A DNA stretch of 64,000 nt from CALAED01 sp035765195. GTDB taxonomy: Bacteria > Actinomycetota > Actinomycetes > Streptosporangiales > Streptosporangiaceae. The stretch is taken from positions 124,001-188,000 of the forward strand of contig DASTYC010000023.1 of the NCBI GenBank assembly GCA_035765195.1. Reading direction: 5' to 3'. Position numbers and translations under genes: made by a program. The notes beneath the pieces are model-generated. The model saw nothing but the letters and a program-made list of their open reading frames with translations, ran no database searches and was not told where the DNA came from. This document shows, piece by piece, positions 24,101 through 32,253 of this stretch; position 1 is the stretch's first letter, and the number at the start of each line of letters is the position of its first letter.

Positions 24101-24975
24101 TGCAGGTCCAGCACAATCTCGCGATCGCGGAGGTACTGGCGGGCAACCCGCGGGCGGGTCTGGAGCTGATCCAAAACGCCTTCAACCGGCTCCGCGCGGT
24201 GGGCGGCGAAAGAGAGGAGGCGGCCTGGGACATCGCCGCCTCGCTGGCGTTCTGCCACCGCGCCCTCGGACAGAACCGCGAGTCGTTCGCCATCTTGAAG
24301 AGCTTCCTGCGCCGCCGCGGTGTGCTCGCCCCCGGCAGCCTCCCGGCCCGGATGTCGCTGAACGCCGAAAACGGGCTCGCCGTCGCCGAGCGGCGGCTCA
24401 ACAATCCCGAAGGCGCCCGAGAGCGCCACGAGCGCGTACATGAGGGGTTCATCAAGGAGTTGGGCGAGGACGTCATGGCGACCGTGAGCTGCCGCGCCGG
24501 GCTGGCCGCCGACCTGCACAGTCTCGGCAAGCACGCGGACGCCGTCGACCACGCGAACCTCTGTCTGCGGACCCTCGCCGGCATGCTGAGAGCCGACCAT
24601 CCGTTCGTCGGCGCCTGCGAGGTCAACCTGTCGAGCTACCAGCGCGCGGCCGGCGACCTCGACGGCGCGACGGCGTCGGCCCAGGAGGCGCACGCACGGC
24701 TGATGGAGCGGCTTGGGCCCATGCATCCCTGGACGCTCGCGGCGACCATCAGCCTCGCCAACCTCGCGGCGGCGCTCGGAGATTACGGGAGGGCCGCCGA
24801 CCTGGAGCGCGAGGTGCTGCACGCCTTCGACGAACTGGGCCTGCGTTCGCACCCCGACTACCGCCTGGTGACCCGCAACCGCGCCGACTCGCTCGCCGGC
24901 CAAGGAGCGACCTCGTCGCACGCGCACCCGTACCGCCGCTTTGACATCGACCTGGAACTGCCGGCGGGGATCTGA
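21178..24975 (+). CDS. fxsT: FxsT-like multidomain protein: degenerate ParA/MinD, TIR-like, STAND NTPase and TPR
   Basis: A 1265-residue protein matching the FxSxx-COOH system tetratricopeptide-repeat protein. Residues 14-260 look like a ParA/MinD domain, but the P-loop reads EEHIGQTTT (22-30) with Gln in place of the catalytic Lys, so it is probably inactive. Residues 268-345 resemble a TIR-like domain. FVGRDREI (407-414) and GESGIGKS (433-440) begin a STAND/NB-ARC ATPase. The C-terminal 400 residues carry TPR-type helix pairs such as YGEAGRLARQTLREQ. It may sense or act on the modified peptide; the system's role is unknown. ATG 21178 has GGAG nine bases upstream; GTG 21172 overlaps the fxsA stop. 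Confidence 0.8.
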   Translation: MEPDGGAADRPAPRVAAFCSAEEHIGQTTTLVNVALVLAGGGRRVLIVDTRGGLLGAEQYLRPSAPSGGDTADRGEGRDEGRREAGTVDLITVDGDSPIEGLSRLAPSARPGPAEEAGAFDGYDYVLIDAPMVQTDAGRAALAGLADLVVACFTLNSWSIEGTADVARAVWERARAAGREWVTVVAVGLKVDTRMQDQLRSARAIVRTAFQGIADDGLRYLEIPYNAAYALIESPAARPLAETAASLGPYFGELAKELLEERSTRIKRATVVYTPRHRRWAEWFTAQLNSCEVEASALPFGRFKGESPGLGSALLVIAPTEIDRQAVDELGRLSHPNIRLVLVDDLTPAAELAHHEQLDLRRMTEPTAVARLRRSLHLSPAEGPPAGSVRFPRLPSDTNLAPRDPGFVGRDREIAGIDEALRSADGGVCVLTGESGIGKSALANEFAHRFGGDYDLVWWLSAASKETWQDASGQGRPTAGQEERVARSKSVQDGLLALADRLDVPGAGDRIAAVLERLAAPDSGPWLLIFDDAPGDGTLDGLLPETDEHRHIVVTSRESGAWPAARSVSVPPFSPADGLAVLSARVPGILADQAQIIGETVGYLPLTVGLAAAWLSINAELERAENRMPEEAVRNSVKQFGDEFRRAQHQIAADPAGSALPRAMVEVSLRLLYKDPGVEVWHQESVGSEGPVWLLETCAILSAGGLTVDVLKSPAMQQALAYADAPEPRDDPRRTGTAPVDSPAGVAPRFRSLSDGLVIDVALWSLARHGLIEVDLGDHASPIRMHPMLRGLIVRRMGARLDARITVLREALSRYAEPIDGGRAGADAAIVGYAPVLRPWEDDRPEVRQWLLRELSSLIRGYNKISLQRALELGRAAERAWADDARSAEYLRLLDLLAQTLRELGNYGEAGRLARQTLREQRRTLGIHHPRSLLSGDHYGSILWSTGDFRQAKTEVGRVITSIRRLLGPDHRATLQVQHNLAIAEVLAGNPRAGLELIQNAFNRLRAVGGEREEAAWDIAASLAFCHRALGQNRESFAILKSFLRRRGVLAPGSLPARMSLNAENGLAVAERRLNNPEGARERHERVHEGFIKELGEDVMATVSCRAGLAADLHSLGKHADAVDHANLCLRTLAGMLRADHPFVGACEVNLSSYQRAAGDLDGATASAQEAHARLMERLGPMHPWTLAATISLANLAAALGDYGRAADLEREVLHAFDELGLRSHPDYRLVTRNRADSLAGQGATSSHAHPYRRFDIDLELPAGI

Positions 24976-25010
24976 TGCACATCCAGCCCGGCGTCGGCAA
25001 GGAGCCCGTC

Positions 25011-26021
25011 ATGACCTCGGACCTGAACACGGCGGGGCACGGCATCGCCGAGCCCGAGTTGCTGAAAGAGCCGCATTGGGATGATTCCGAGCGCTCCCCG
25101 AGCGACGTTTGCGTCGCCGAGTTCGCGGCCACGCACGGGCTGAGGTCCATCGCCCACTTCAGCAACCGCTTCCTCGATTTCGTCGTACGGCCGCATGGAG
25201 TGGGCCGGCAGTCACCCGACTACGGCGATGACGAGATCAGCGAAGCCGAAGGTCGCACCGGTGGCGAACTCGTCCAGTGCTTCGAGGACTTCGACCTGGC
25301 GTTGCGGCCGACCAAGACCGGCGAACTGATGCGCATGGTGGTGGCCGCGCCCGAGGGATGCGGCCTTTATTGCGGGCGGATCAAACTGGGACTCCATCTG
25401 GTCGGGATCACGCGCGAGTCCGGCGGCGCCGATCACCTCGACTTCACCATGAACCGGATCATCACTCAGATCCGCGATGAGTTCTACAGACTGCCCGACG
25501 AGCATCTCGGGGGCGATCGCAGGCTGTCGATGCGGCCGGTGCCATCCGATGACGGGGATGCCTTCAGCTTCGACCTGGCCCGCGAGGAGCTCAAGGGCAC
25601 CGCCATGGAAGTGCGGCTGAACAGCCTGTGGGCGGGCTTCGTGAACTACGTGGATCTGCAATACGCCGCGCTTTACCGCGACTGGTCGCTGGTCTGCGTC
25701 GGCGACGCGTTCGACCACAGGAAGTTGGGTCCGCAATTCAGGAACATCGAGCCGGGCGCGCGGCGGGCCCTCTACCGCGACGTCGCACAGCGCCTGCGCA
25801 CCGATATCGCGCGGCTGCGTGACATCATGCTGCCGGTCACCACCGCGCCCATCGACCGGCTGGTGCTGGATGTCCAGGAAGGCGCCGTCTATATCCATTG
25901 GCTCGGGAGGCGCACCGGCGACTTCATCGTGGGTGTCACGATGAACCAGGAACTTGTACATGTCGCCGAGCAGCGGCTCCGCATGCTGGCCGGCGAGCTC
26001 CCGGCCGAAGGTGAGACGTGA
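25011..26021 (+). CDS. Unrecognised protein coupled to fxsT
   Basis: A 336-residue soluble protein of no family I recognise. It is mixed alpha/beta, with a Cys-rich patch GCGLYCGRIKLGLHLVG near residues 120-136 and a conserved-looking end IDRLVLDVQEGAVYIHWLGRRTGDFIVGV. No P-loop, HExxH or membrane segment is seen. An ATG at 24975 overlaps the fxsT stop (TGATG), but the ATG at 25011 has an ideal AAGGAG six bases upstream and is preferred. Tight linkage to fxsT suggests that it belongs to the same system, as effector, partner or peptide-binding protein; this is inference. Confidence 0.65.
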   Translation: MTSDLNTAGHGIAEPELLKEPHWDDSERSPSDVCVAEFAATHGLRSIAHFSNRFLDFVVRPHGVGRQSPDYGDDEISEAEGRTGGELVQCFEDFDLALRPTKTGELMRMVVAAPEGCGLYCGRIKLGLHLVGITRESGGADHLDFTMNRIITQIRDEFYRLPDEHLGGDRRLSMRPVPSDDGDAFSFDLAREELKGTAMEVRLNSLWAGFVNYVDLQYAALYRDWSLVCVGDAFDHRKLGPQFRNIEPGARRALYRDVAQRLRTDIARLRDIMLPVTTAPIDRLVLDVQEGAVYIHWLGRRTGDFIVGVTMNQELVHVAEQRLRMLAGELPAEGET

Positions 26022-26072
26022 CGGCCGGATTCCGGCTCGGCCTGCGCTGCCGAAGGGGTCTTGTCCGCGGTC

Positions 26073-28610
26073 CTACGCCATACCCCCCGTGGCGCCGCCG
26101 AGCGGATCGGTAGAGCCGAAGGGCGTGTAGCGAATGGGGCCGGTGTCGCCACTGCTGCGTGCGCCCCATTCCCCGACCTCGCCGCTCGTGGCCCCCGTGC
26201 CGCCGGTGGCGCCGGCGCCGCCGGTAGTGACGGCGTCGATCGCGGCCTTCCGCACCCGCGCGGCCAGCCGGTTGATCACATCTTCGGCTTCGGCGCGGCG
26301 GAGCGCGCGGCGGCGCCGCTCGCCGGCGATGCGCGCGCTGCCGCTCGGACGGGTCTCGCCGGAGGCGGCGCGTGCCTCCAGATCGCCGAGCGGCATCACC
26401 TCGGTCGTGATTTCAAAGCTCCGGCAGATCACGAACAGGCGGCGCCAGTGTTCTTCGGTCGCTCCGGGGTCCCGGGGACCGCGGGGCACAGTGCGCAGCC
26501 AGTCGGCGACGTCCCGCTGGAATGATTCGAGGAGCAGCCGCATCATGGTCATCGCCCCGAGGGCCTGGAACTCCTCCGCTGTGAACCCCAGCCGATGAGG
26601 CTTCGTACCGGCCGGCGTGCCCGCCTCCTCGCCGCCCGGGGACACGCCTGGACCGGATGCGAGATCTTCGCTCAGCAGGTCCAGGGCCTGAGAGGCCTCC
26701 CGGAACCTGTCCGCCAGCGCTTCGGGCAACTCGGCACCCTCCACCGAGGTCGGCAGAGCGCCGGGCCGGTCACCTCGGACGACGAGCCGGTCGAGCCGGG
26801 AATCCAGTTGCCGGAGCTGTTCGATGACCTCAGCCTGGTGCCCGGCGAGCAGTCCGACGCGATCGCGCAACGCGGCGGCGTAGCCCTCCTTGTCGGCATC
26901 CTCCAGCCGGCGCGTCAACTCCGTGAGCGACGTGTGGAGGCGCTCGGGGAAATCCTGCTCGTTGTAGCGCACCGGCTGCGTTCGCGCGATGTCGACGATC
27001 TGCTGGTGGAGCCGGGGAGACACGAGGCCGTTGACGACGACGAGGACTTCGACGGCGCCCGGGACGCCTTGGCGGGCCGCCGTAATGTCTCGCTCGAGCG
27101 CGGCCACCTGTTCGCCCGTCAAGATGGAGCGGCGGATCATGATGGCGAGCCTGGACGTGGTCCCGACGCGGACCCAGAAATCCACATCCTCGGGACGGCC
27201 GGCGAATCGGGTCGACCGGGGCTCGGTGCGCCACTGGCCATCGGTGAGCGTGCGTTGGATGACCGAGACGACATGCTCGCGGGTGACCTGCTCGAAGAGT
27301 GCGCGCACGGCATCATGCACGATGAGGACGTCGATCATCTTTTCGGAGTCGGCGAAGCCCTCCGCGATGTTCCAGCATTCAGAGCAGGTGGTGAGAATCC
27401 ATCGCGGGTTGCCGTTGAGCAACTCGCAGATCTCCGTCACGGCGTCGGGGGTGAAGGGCGCCAGCTCGGCGGCCGCGGCGGCGGACGCCTCCTGGTCCAC
27501 GGCGGCGGACGCGTCCTCGTCCGCGGGGGGACTCACGTCGCCGGATCCGTTGCGGTGCTCCAAGGCCGCGCGATGTGGAGCGACGTACTGCCTGATCAGA
27601 TCGGCGGTCTGCGCGGGACTGAGTCCGGTCAGCCAAAACTGCAGTGTTCGCTCGTGCAGGCTCTGCGGAAGCTCGCGGAGCGGGTCGGGAGGAATGCAGA
27701 ACATCAGCAGCCCGCCCCTGCTGATGTAGACGTTGACAAGGCGCTGGAACGCGTCGAGGAACCTCGTCCGTTCCTGTTCCGGCCAGCCGAGGACGTTCTC
27801 GAGCGCGTCGATCACCAACACGTACGGTTTGCCGGCGCTGCCGTACATGAAGGCGAACACCGCGAGCGTCTCGAACGTGGGGTTGATGCCGCGAATGGGG
27901 TTGAGGATGCCTCGGTCCTTCAGCGGCTGCTGGGGGGGAAACCCCGAGAGCCAATCCCAGACGATGCGGTTGAAGTCGTTTTCGAGTAGCAGTGCGAGCG
28001 CGGTCGCGAACGTGCGGTGCTCGGTGATCTCGCTGAGGTGCCGGCGGAGGTCGCGATGGATGAGTTCGGTGTCCAGCCGCAGGGTCCTGGCGACCTTCTC
28101 CGGATCGTACTCACGCTCGCGCAGGCCTTTGGCGATGTCCGCCCGCCCTTCGCCGGTGGGGGAGTCTTCGCGCTCCAGGCGCTCCAACTCCGCGGCGGTC
28201 ACATCGGACAGATAGTCGCTGACCAGGTCCTCGAAGGCGTCTTTCTGGTTGCGATCCTCACGCAGGCTCATCAACCGGTCTTGGTAGACGTCGCCGAGAT
28301 CGATGATGGCGCCATCGATCATCCACAGCGGCGGCGCTCCCTGCTCCCGGACGAGGTTGATGATCTGACGGGTCAGATGAGTCTTGCCTGCTCCGTACGG
28401 ACCGACCAATGCCAGGGCCCGGCCGCGTTCGGGCCGGCGAAAGTAGTTCTCCACCTCTTCGCGCAGGTTGGCCATGGCGTCGGTTTCGACGTTGATCCGG
28501 CGTGGTTTACCGACACCGATACCGGCCGTGCTCGGAAATCCGCCGAGCCGGTCGGCCGAACGCGGGGCGAATGGGTTTCCCGTCCGGTAAATGCCCTGGC
28601 GCTCGCTCAT
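26073..28610 (-). CDS. Large P-loop ATPase, third gene of a membrane/ATPase operon
   Basis: An 845-residue protein with one Walker A, GPYGAGKT (70-77), and a probable Walker B, PYVLVIDALENVLGW, in an AAA/STAND-like N-terminal half. A Glu/Asp/Ala-rich linker follows (about 350-375), then a helical region with coiled-coil character and a Gly/Thr-rich tail. Residues ICELLNGNPRWIL resemble the winged-helix segments of ORC/STAND ATPases. It is coupled to the upstream ATPase gene: the stop and ATG share one base (TGATG). It converges on the fxs operon with a 51-bp gap. No named family was recognised. Confidence 0.75.
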   Translation of the reverse strand: MSERQGIYRTGNPFAPRSADRLGGFPSTAGIGVGKPRRINVETDAMANLREEVENYFRRPERGRALALVGPYGAGKTHLTRQIINLVREQGAPPLWMIDGAIIDLGDVYQDRLMSLREDRNQKDAFEDLVSDYLSDVTAAELERLEREDSPTGEGRADIAKGLREREYDPEKVARTLRLDTELIHRDLRRHLSEITEHRTFATALALLLENDFNRIVWDWLSGFPPQQPLKDRGILNPIRGINPTFETLAVFAFMYGSAGKPYVLVIDALENVLGWPEQERTRFLDAFQRLVNVYISRGGLLMFCIPPDPLRELPQSLHERTLQFWLTGLSPAQTADLIRQYVAPHRAALEHRNGSGDVSPPADEDASAAVDQEASAAAAAELAPFTPDAVTEICELLNGNPRWILTTCSECWNIAEGFADSEKMIDVLIVHDAVRALFEQVTREHVVSVIQRTLTDGQWRTEPRSTRFAGRPEDVDFWVRVGTTSRLAIMIRRSILTGEQVAALERDITAARQGVPGAVEVLVVVNGLVSPRLHQQIVDIARTQPVRYNEQDFPERLHTSLTELTRRLEDADKEGYAAALRDRVGLLAGHQAEVIEQLRQLDSRLDRLVVRGDRPGALPTSVEGAELPEALADRFREASQALDLLSEDLASGPGVSPGGEEAGTPAGTKPHRLGFTAEEFQALGAMTMMRLLLESFQRDVADWLRTVPRGPRDPGATEEHWRRLFVICRSFEITTEVMPLGDLEARAASGETRPSGSARIAGERRRRALRRAEAEDVINRLAARVRKAAIDAVTTGGAGATGGTGATSGEVGEWGARSSGDTGPIRYTPFGSTDPLGGATGGMA

Positions 28611-29743
28611 CAGGAGGGTCCCCGCCGGCGCTTGCGTCGCTGGCGCATCTCTTTTTCCGCCTGTTTTTGCTCCCTTTCCTGGTACGCACGCAGCCGGGCC
28701 ATGTCAATCACGCCTCCGTTCCGCCGCACCTCTTCGGCGACGCCGTAGAAAGTCAACTGCATCTTGCGCACGCAACGGTAATCGACGGTTGCGCGATAGC
28801 CGAGATGGGCGTCGTCCGTGACGACGACATGATTGGTATACGCCTCCGCGGCAAGGAGGCGCCGCGTAATGAACTGTTCGCAATCGAACTCTTTGAGCTG
28901 GCCAATGGTCAAATGCGTGATATGACGCTTTTCGGATTCGGTGAACTCGGCATCGACAAGTTCGTCCATCTCGCTGTTCGTGCTTTCCACGAAAAAGACG
29001 ATACCGGGGGTGCTGAAGCTGGCGCAGGAGCGCAAGAACTGCCGGGTGAGGTCACGATCGTTCCATTTGATGTTCGGCACGATGACAAAGATCGTCCAGC
29101 GCAGGTCCATCAGGATGTCGCTGAGCCTGCCGTAACGAGCTTCCACGCTGGCGGATTTGAGATCGTCGGTACGCTCGGGCGATTCGCTGATGTGCTTGAA
29201 GGTCTCATCGCCACCGCGGAGGATCTCCAGCACCTGCTCGTAGATCGTGAGGTTGACCTCGTCGATGCCGGCGAGTTTCCCATTCCGATACAGGAGCTTC
29301 TTGTCGTCGTTCCTCTCACCGGCCACATTGACCACCTTGACGCCGGGGGGCAGCGTCATTTCGCTCCACGGGGACGCGGGCGCGTCCGGTGGCGGATCGT
29401 CGAAACAGCCGAGCCGGGTCATGAGGTCATGTACGCAGTAGTGGATGAGCGAGGTCTTACCGGCCCCCTCCTCGCCGCTCACGACGACGAGGTGACCGCT
29501 GGTCGACAGCCGGTCCGTGAGGTTGTCGGGATCGGGTCCCTCCGCTCGGAACCGCTCGAGCACCTGTTCCAGGTCGTCGATCAGCGCGAAGAGGGCGTCG
29601 TGTCCGTGCACGCTCCATGGCACCAGCGGCCAGTCGGGCTCCCATTTGACCTTGACCTTGACGTCGTCGGTGTCGTTGGGCAGCCGGTGCCGCGGGATCG
29701 CGAATGAGTTGTGACGGTGGACCGGGGGTGTCGTGAGCGTCAC
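28610..29743 (-). CDS. P-loop ATPase with basic tail, second gene of the operon
   Basis: A 377-residue NTPase with Walker A GEEGAGKTS (90-98) and a hydrophobic strand ILMDLRWTIFVIVPNIKW that may carry the next nucleotide-binding element. The last 35 residues are strongly basic (EKEMRQRRKRRRGPS), suggesting nucleic-acid or membrane contact. The N-terminus has VKVKVKWEPDWPLVPWSVHG, of no family known to me. GTG 29743 overlaps the stop of the upstream membrane-protein gene (GTGA) and follows GGAGAGG, so translation is coupled. Two different ATPases side by side suggest an energy-driven multiprotein complex. Confidence 0.72.
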   Translation of the reverse strand: MTLTTPPVHRHNSFAIPRHRLPNDTDDVKVKVKWEPDWPLVPWSVHGHDALFALIDDLEQVLERFRAEGPDPDNLTDRLSTSGHLVVVSGEEGAGKTSLIHYCVHDLMTRLGCFDDPPPDAPASPWSEMTLPPGVKVVNVAGERNDDKKLLYRNGKLAGIDEVNLTIYEQVLEILRGGDETFKHISESPERTDDLKSASVEARYGRLSDILMDLRWTIFVIVPNIKWNDRDLTRQFLRSCASFSTPGIVFFVESTNSEMDELVDAEFTESEKRHITHLTIGQLKEFDCEQFITRRLLAAEAYTNHVVVTDDAHLGYRATVDYRCVRKMQLTFYGVAEEVRRNGGVIDMARLRAYQEREQKQAEKEMRQRRKRRRGPS

Positions 29744-30657
29744 TCGCCATCCTCTCCGGGCAACTTGTTGTGGCGTCGACTTCGAAGGAACCCCCGCGGA
29801 CCGGTGCGGTCGTCGTTCTGCCCGCCGGCTGCCACGCGCTCCCTGACGCGGCGCCAGCGCCACGCGAGCGCGCCGCGGGACAGAAGTTCGGCCTTCGCCA
29901 GCGCCTCCTCCAACGACGTCCGCTGCCGGGCGGCCTCCTGCCTCCGCTGGTCGAAGGTCTTCTGCCTTGTCCGCCCCGCTTGTTCCGGAACGATCCCCGA
30001 GAGCGGACGGGCGAGCGGAAGCTCCACGGACAGCGCTCTGACGGTCCTGCCGCGCGCACCCCCCGCGGCCAGCCCCTGCAGCGCGGCCGTCAGATTCCGG
30101 CGGTCGTCCCTGACCCTGTCGTGGGGGGTATCGGCGTTGTATGTCCACGCCGCCAGGTAGTCCTCGGCGCTGCCGCGGAACTCGTCGATCGCCGGGACCA
30201 GCCTGTCCAGTCGATGACGCCGATGTGCGGCGACGCGTTCGAGCATCGCGCCGAACGTGGTCAGCGCGGACCCGGCGACGAGAAGCAGCAGAGAACTCCA
30301 TGGTCCGTTCGAGCCGCCGCCGGCCGGATTGTCGGAATTCGCCTTGATGAGGGCCGAGCAGACTTTGTCGAAATCCTCGCGGTGATCCCGGCGCCATTCT
30401 TCCAACGTCACGGGGCGCTTGTCCGCGCCGATCGCGAGCATGTCGGGGCTGCCCGGCACTTCCGCGCCCTTGCCCAGGTGTATGGCCGCCTTGACGACCT
30501 CGGGCCGGCGGTCGTCGCGCAGGCAATAGACGGCCTCGACGTCTCCGGGTCCGGCCGCGCTCGCCGTCGGAGCCAGGATCACGATCGCGCCCATGGCGAC
30601 GGCGCCCGCCATCGCGGCCCCGGTCCCACGATTCATCACGCGCCCCGCCCGATTCAT
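29740..30657 (-). CDS. Exported, single-pass membrane protein, first gene of the operon
   Basis: A 305-residue protein with a signal peptide (residues 1-35, ending near TASAAGPG), a short extracellular part of about 80 residues with two Cys (AVYCLRDD and FDKVCSAL) that could form a disulphide, and one membrane span WSSLLLLVAGSALTTFGAML (about 119-138). A cytosolic, Arg/Glu-rich tail of about 165 residues has coiled-coil character. That topology fits an outside sensor or anchor for the two ATPases encoded downstream. A second ATG at 30636, with GGGCGGGG upstream, is an alternative start. No known family recognised. Confidence 0.7.
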   Translation of the reverse strand: MNRAGRVMNRGTGAAMAGAVAMGAIVILAPTASAAGPGDVEAVYCLRDDRRPEVVKAAIHLGKGAEVPGSPDMLAIGADKRPVTLEEWRRDHREDFDKVCSALIKANSDNPAGGGSNGPWSSLLLLVAGSALTTFGAMLERVAAHRRHRLDRLVPAIDEFRGSAEDYLAAWTYNADTPHDRVRDDRRNLTAALQGLAAGGARGRTVRALSVELPLARPLSGIVPEQAGRTRQKTFDQRRQEAARQRTSLEEALAKAELLSRGALAWRWRRVRERVAAGGQNDDRTGPRGFLRSRRHNKLPGEDGE

Positions 30658-31395
30658 CTCTTGCGAGCATAGGCGGGGAATGCTCGTTTAAAGAGTCGTA
30701 TGAGTCCAAAGCTATTGTTCCGTGATGTATCCGCACACCCATAAGGGGTGAGCGTTCGTCCGATTTCTTGTCGAGCCGAATCCCGGCAGCCAGGGTCGGC
30801 CGGTGGGACCGTCGCGGCAGGCGGTCATCGATCTCGCGGAACGGGGCTCCGATCGGGTCGGAGGAACGCCCGCGGACCCGCCGGGATCGGTCGGCGTCCG
30901 GGCGCCGGCCCGACTAATGGGCACGGCCGCTCGCCGCGCCGCATCGTGATTTCGCGACGTGCGCATCGTTCGCCCACCCCCGGAGATCGGCTCCGTCGCC
31001 CCCGATCCTTTGTGTATTGTAAAAATTGCCGCCTGATGACGGAAGCACGGATTTTGCTCCATCTTGATCGTTAGGCCGTCGTCGCGCATCGTAAATGGCC
31101 GGCGGAATCACCGTGCTTCGATCTCGCCGCGAGAGTGTCCGCATTGCGGTGGAAAATCACCAAACCCACCTTGACCTGGGCTTACCGCGTGCTGAAGAGC
31201 GGATTTGGGTCGCCTCCGCATACGGTCGGCAGGGGACGAGGCGGCCTGACGGCGACGCCCCGGCGCCCACGCCGGAATTTCGCGCGGCCGGCGGCGCGGA
31301 CCAGGTGCGGCCAGCCTCGCGGGCCCGCGAGAAATATGCGCGATGCCAGGGGGCGCGCTCGGCAATCCGTCCGGCCCGTTCACCGGTGCCGGGAG
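30658..31395. other. Gene-poor region upstream of the membrane/ATPase operon
   Basis: About 740 bp without a convincing gene. Frames of 90-125 codons exist on both strands but lack ribosome-binding sites and recognisable products. CACCC-ataa-GGGGTG near 30736 is a possible hairpin. A minus-strand TACAAT near 31015-31020, in an AT-rich patch, could be a -10 for a long leader of the operon. Decayed coding sequence is possible. Confidence 0.4.
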
Positions 31396-32211
31396 CTATT
31401 TGATGACGACGCGATCGTCGGGGGCATTGGCGGCCTTCGTCCAGCCCGCGTGGCCGTTTCCGGCGGTCCAGTGACGGCCCGCAAACCTGACCTCGCTGAG
31501 GCCGTACGCCTGCGCGTGGGAGACCGCCCACGCCGCCAGCGCCCACCCCCGGCGCGGCGAGGTGACGGCGATGGCGTTGTCGTCGACCCGCGGCGACCCG
31601 GACCCGAACGCGCGCCGGAACTCGCGCAGCGCGGCCGCCCGCCGCTCCTTCGTGCGCTTCCCTGGAGTGAACCAGCAGCGCACGGCCATCGGCCGCCGCC
31701 CGCTGTAGGCGGCGGCGAGCGCCTGCGCCATCGTCACGTGCTGGGCGTACGCGCTGCCGTCGGCGCTGCGCTGCACCCGCTGGGCCGCCTCGGCGACCGC
31801 CTGCCGCCGGTAGTTCGGCACCTTCGCCAGCGCGCCGAAGAACCGGTGCGAGGCGTACACCGGATCCATGAGCCGTTCCCTCGCGCCCCATCCCTGCGAG
31901 GGGCGCTGCTGGAACAGGCCCACGGAGTCGAGATGGCCGCCCTCCAGGTTGCGGATGTGCGACTCCTGCAGTGCCGTCGCGTACGCGATGACGAGCGCCC
32001 GCTCCGGCATGTTCTCCCCGGCCGCCACCGTCGCGATCGTCGCGGCGTTGGCCGCCTGCTCCAGGTCGAGCGCCGCCGTGTCCGCCTGACAGCCGGAACC
32101 GTGCAGGTACGGGCGCGCGAAGCGATACGCGGCGTACGCTCCGATGCCCAGCACGAGGACGACTGAAAGCGCGATCACCATGACGCGCGACCGTCCTGAG
32201 AACCCGCCCAC
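31396..32211 (-). CDS. Membrane-anchored lysozyme-like-fold protein
   Basis: A 271-residue protein with one N-terminal membrane span (VMVIALSVVLVLGIGAYAAY, about 10-29) and an outside domain. MPERALVIAYATALQESHIRN and SVGLFQQRPSQGWG resemble the lytic-transglycosylase/lysozyme fold, with Glu in QESH as a candidate catalytic acid. Similar actinomycete proteins are often misnamed heavy-metal transporters. The role is probably cell-wall related. GTG 32211 is chosen to keep the membrane segment intact; ATG 32181 would begin at the span. It is divergent from dapD, separated by about 40 bp. Confidence 0.65.
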   Translation of the reverse strand: MGGFSGRSRVMVIALSVVLVLGIGAYAAYRFARPYLHGSGCQADTAALDLEQAANAATIATVAAGENMPERALVIAYATALQESHIRNLEGGHLDSVGLFQQRPSQGWGARERLMDPVYASHRFFGALAKVPNYRRQAVAEAAQRVQRSADGSAYAQHVTMAQALAAAYSGRRPMAVRCWFTPGKRTKERRAAALREFRRAFGSGSPRVDDNAIAVTSPRRGWALAAWAVSHAQAYGLSEVRFAGRHWTAGNGHAGWTKAANAPDDRVVIK

Positions 32212-32253
32212 GGGTTGACCGTACCGGCATCTCGGACCACTAAGCTCACGGCC

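Noticed and set aside
28502..29707. 401-codon plus-strand frame opposite the ATPase genes
   Set aside because: The minus-strand ATPases have Walker motifs and coupled starts; this frame has neither domain nor start signal.
31095..31403. 102-codon plus-strand frame upstream of the lysozyme-like gene
   Set aside because: No ribosome-binding site and composition of a random GC-rich frame.
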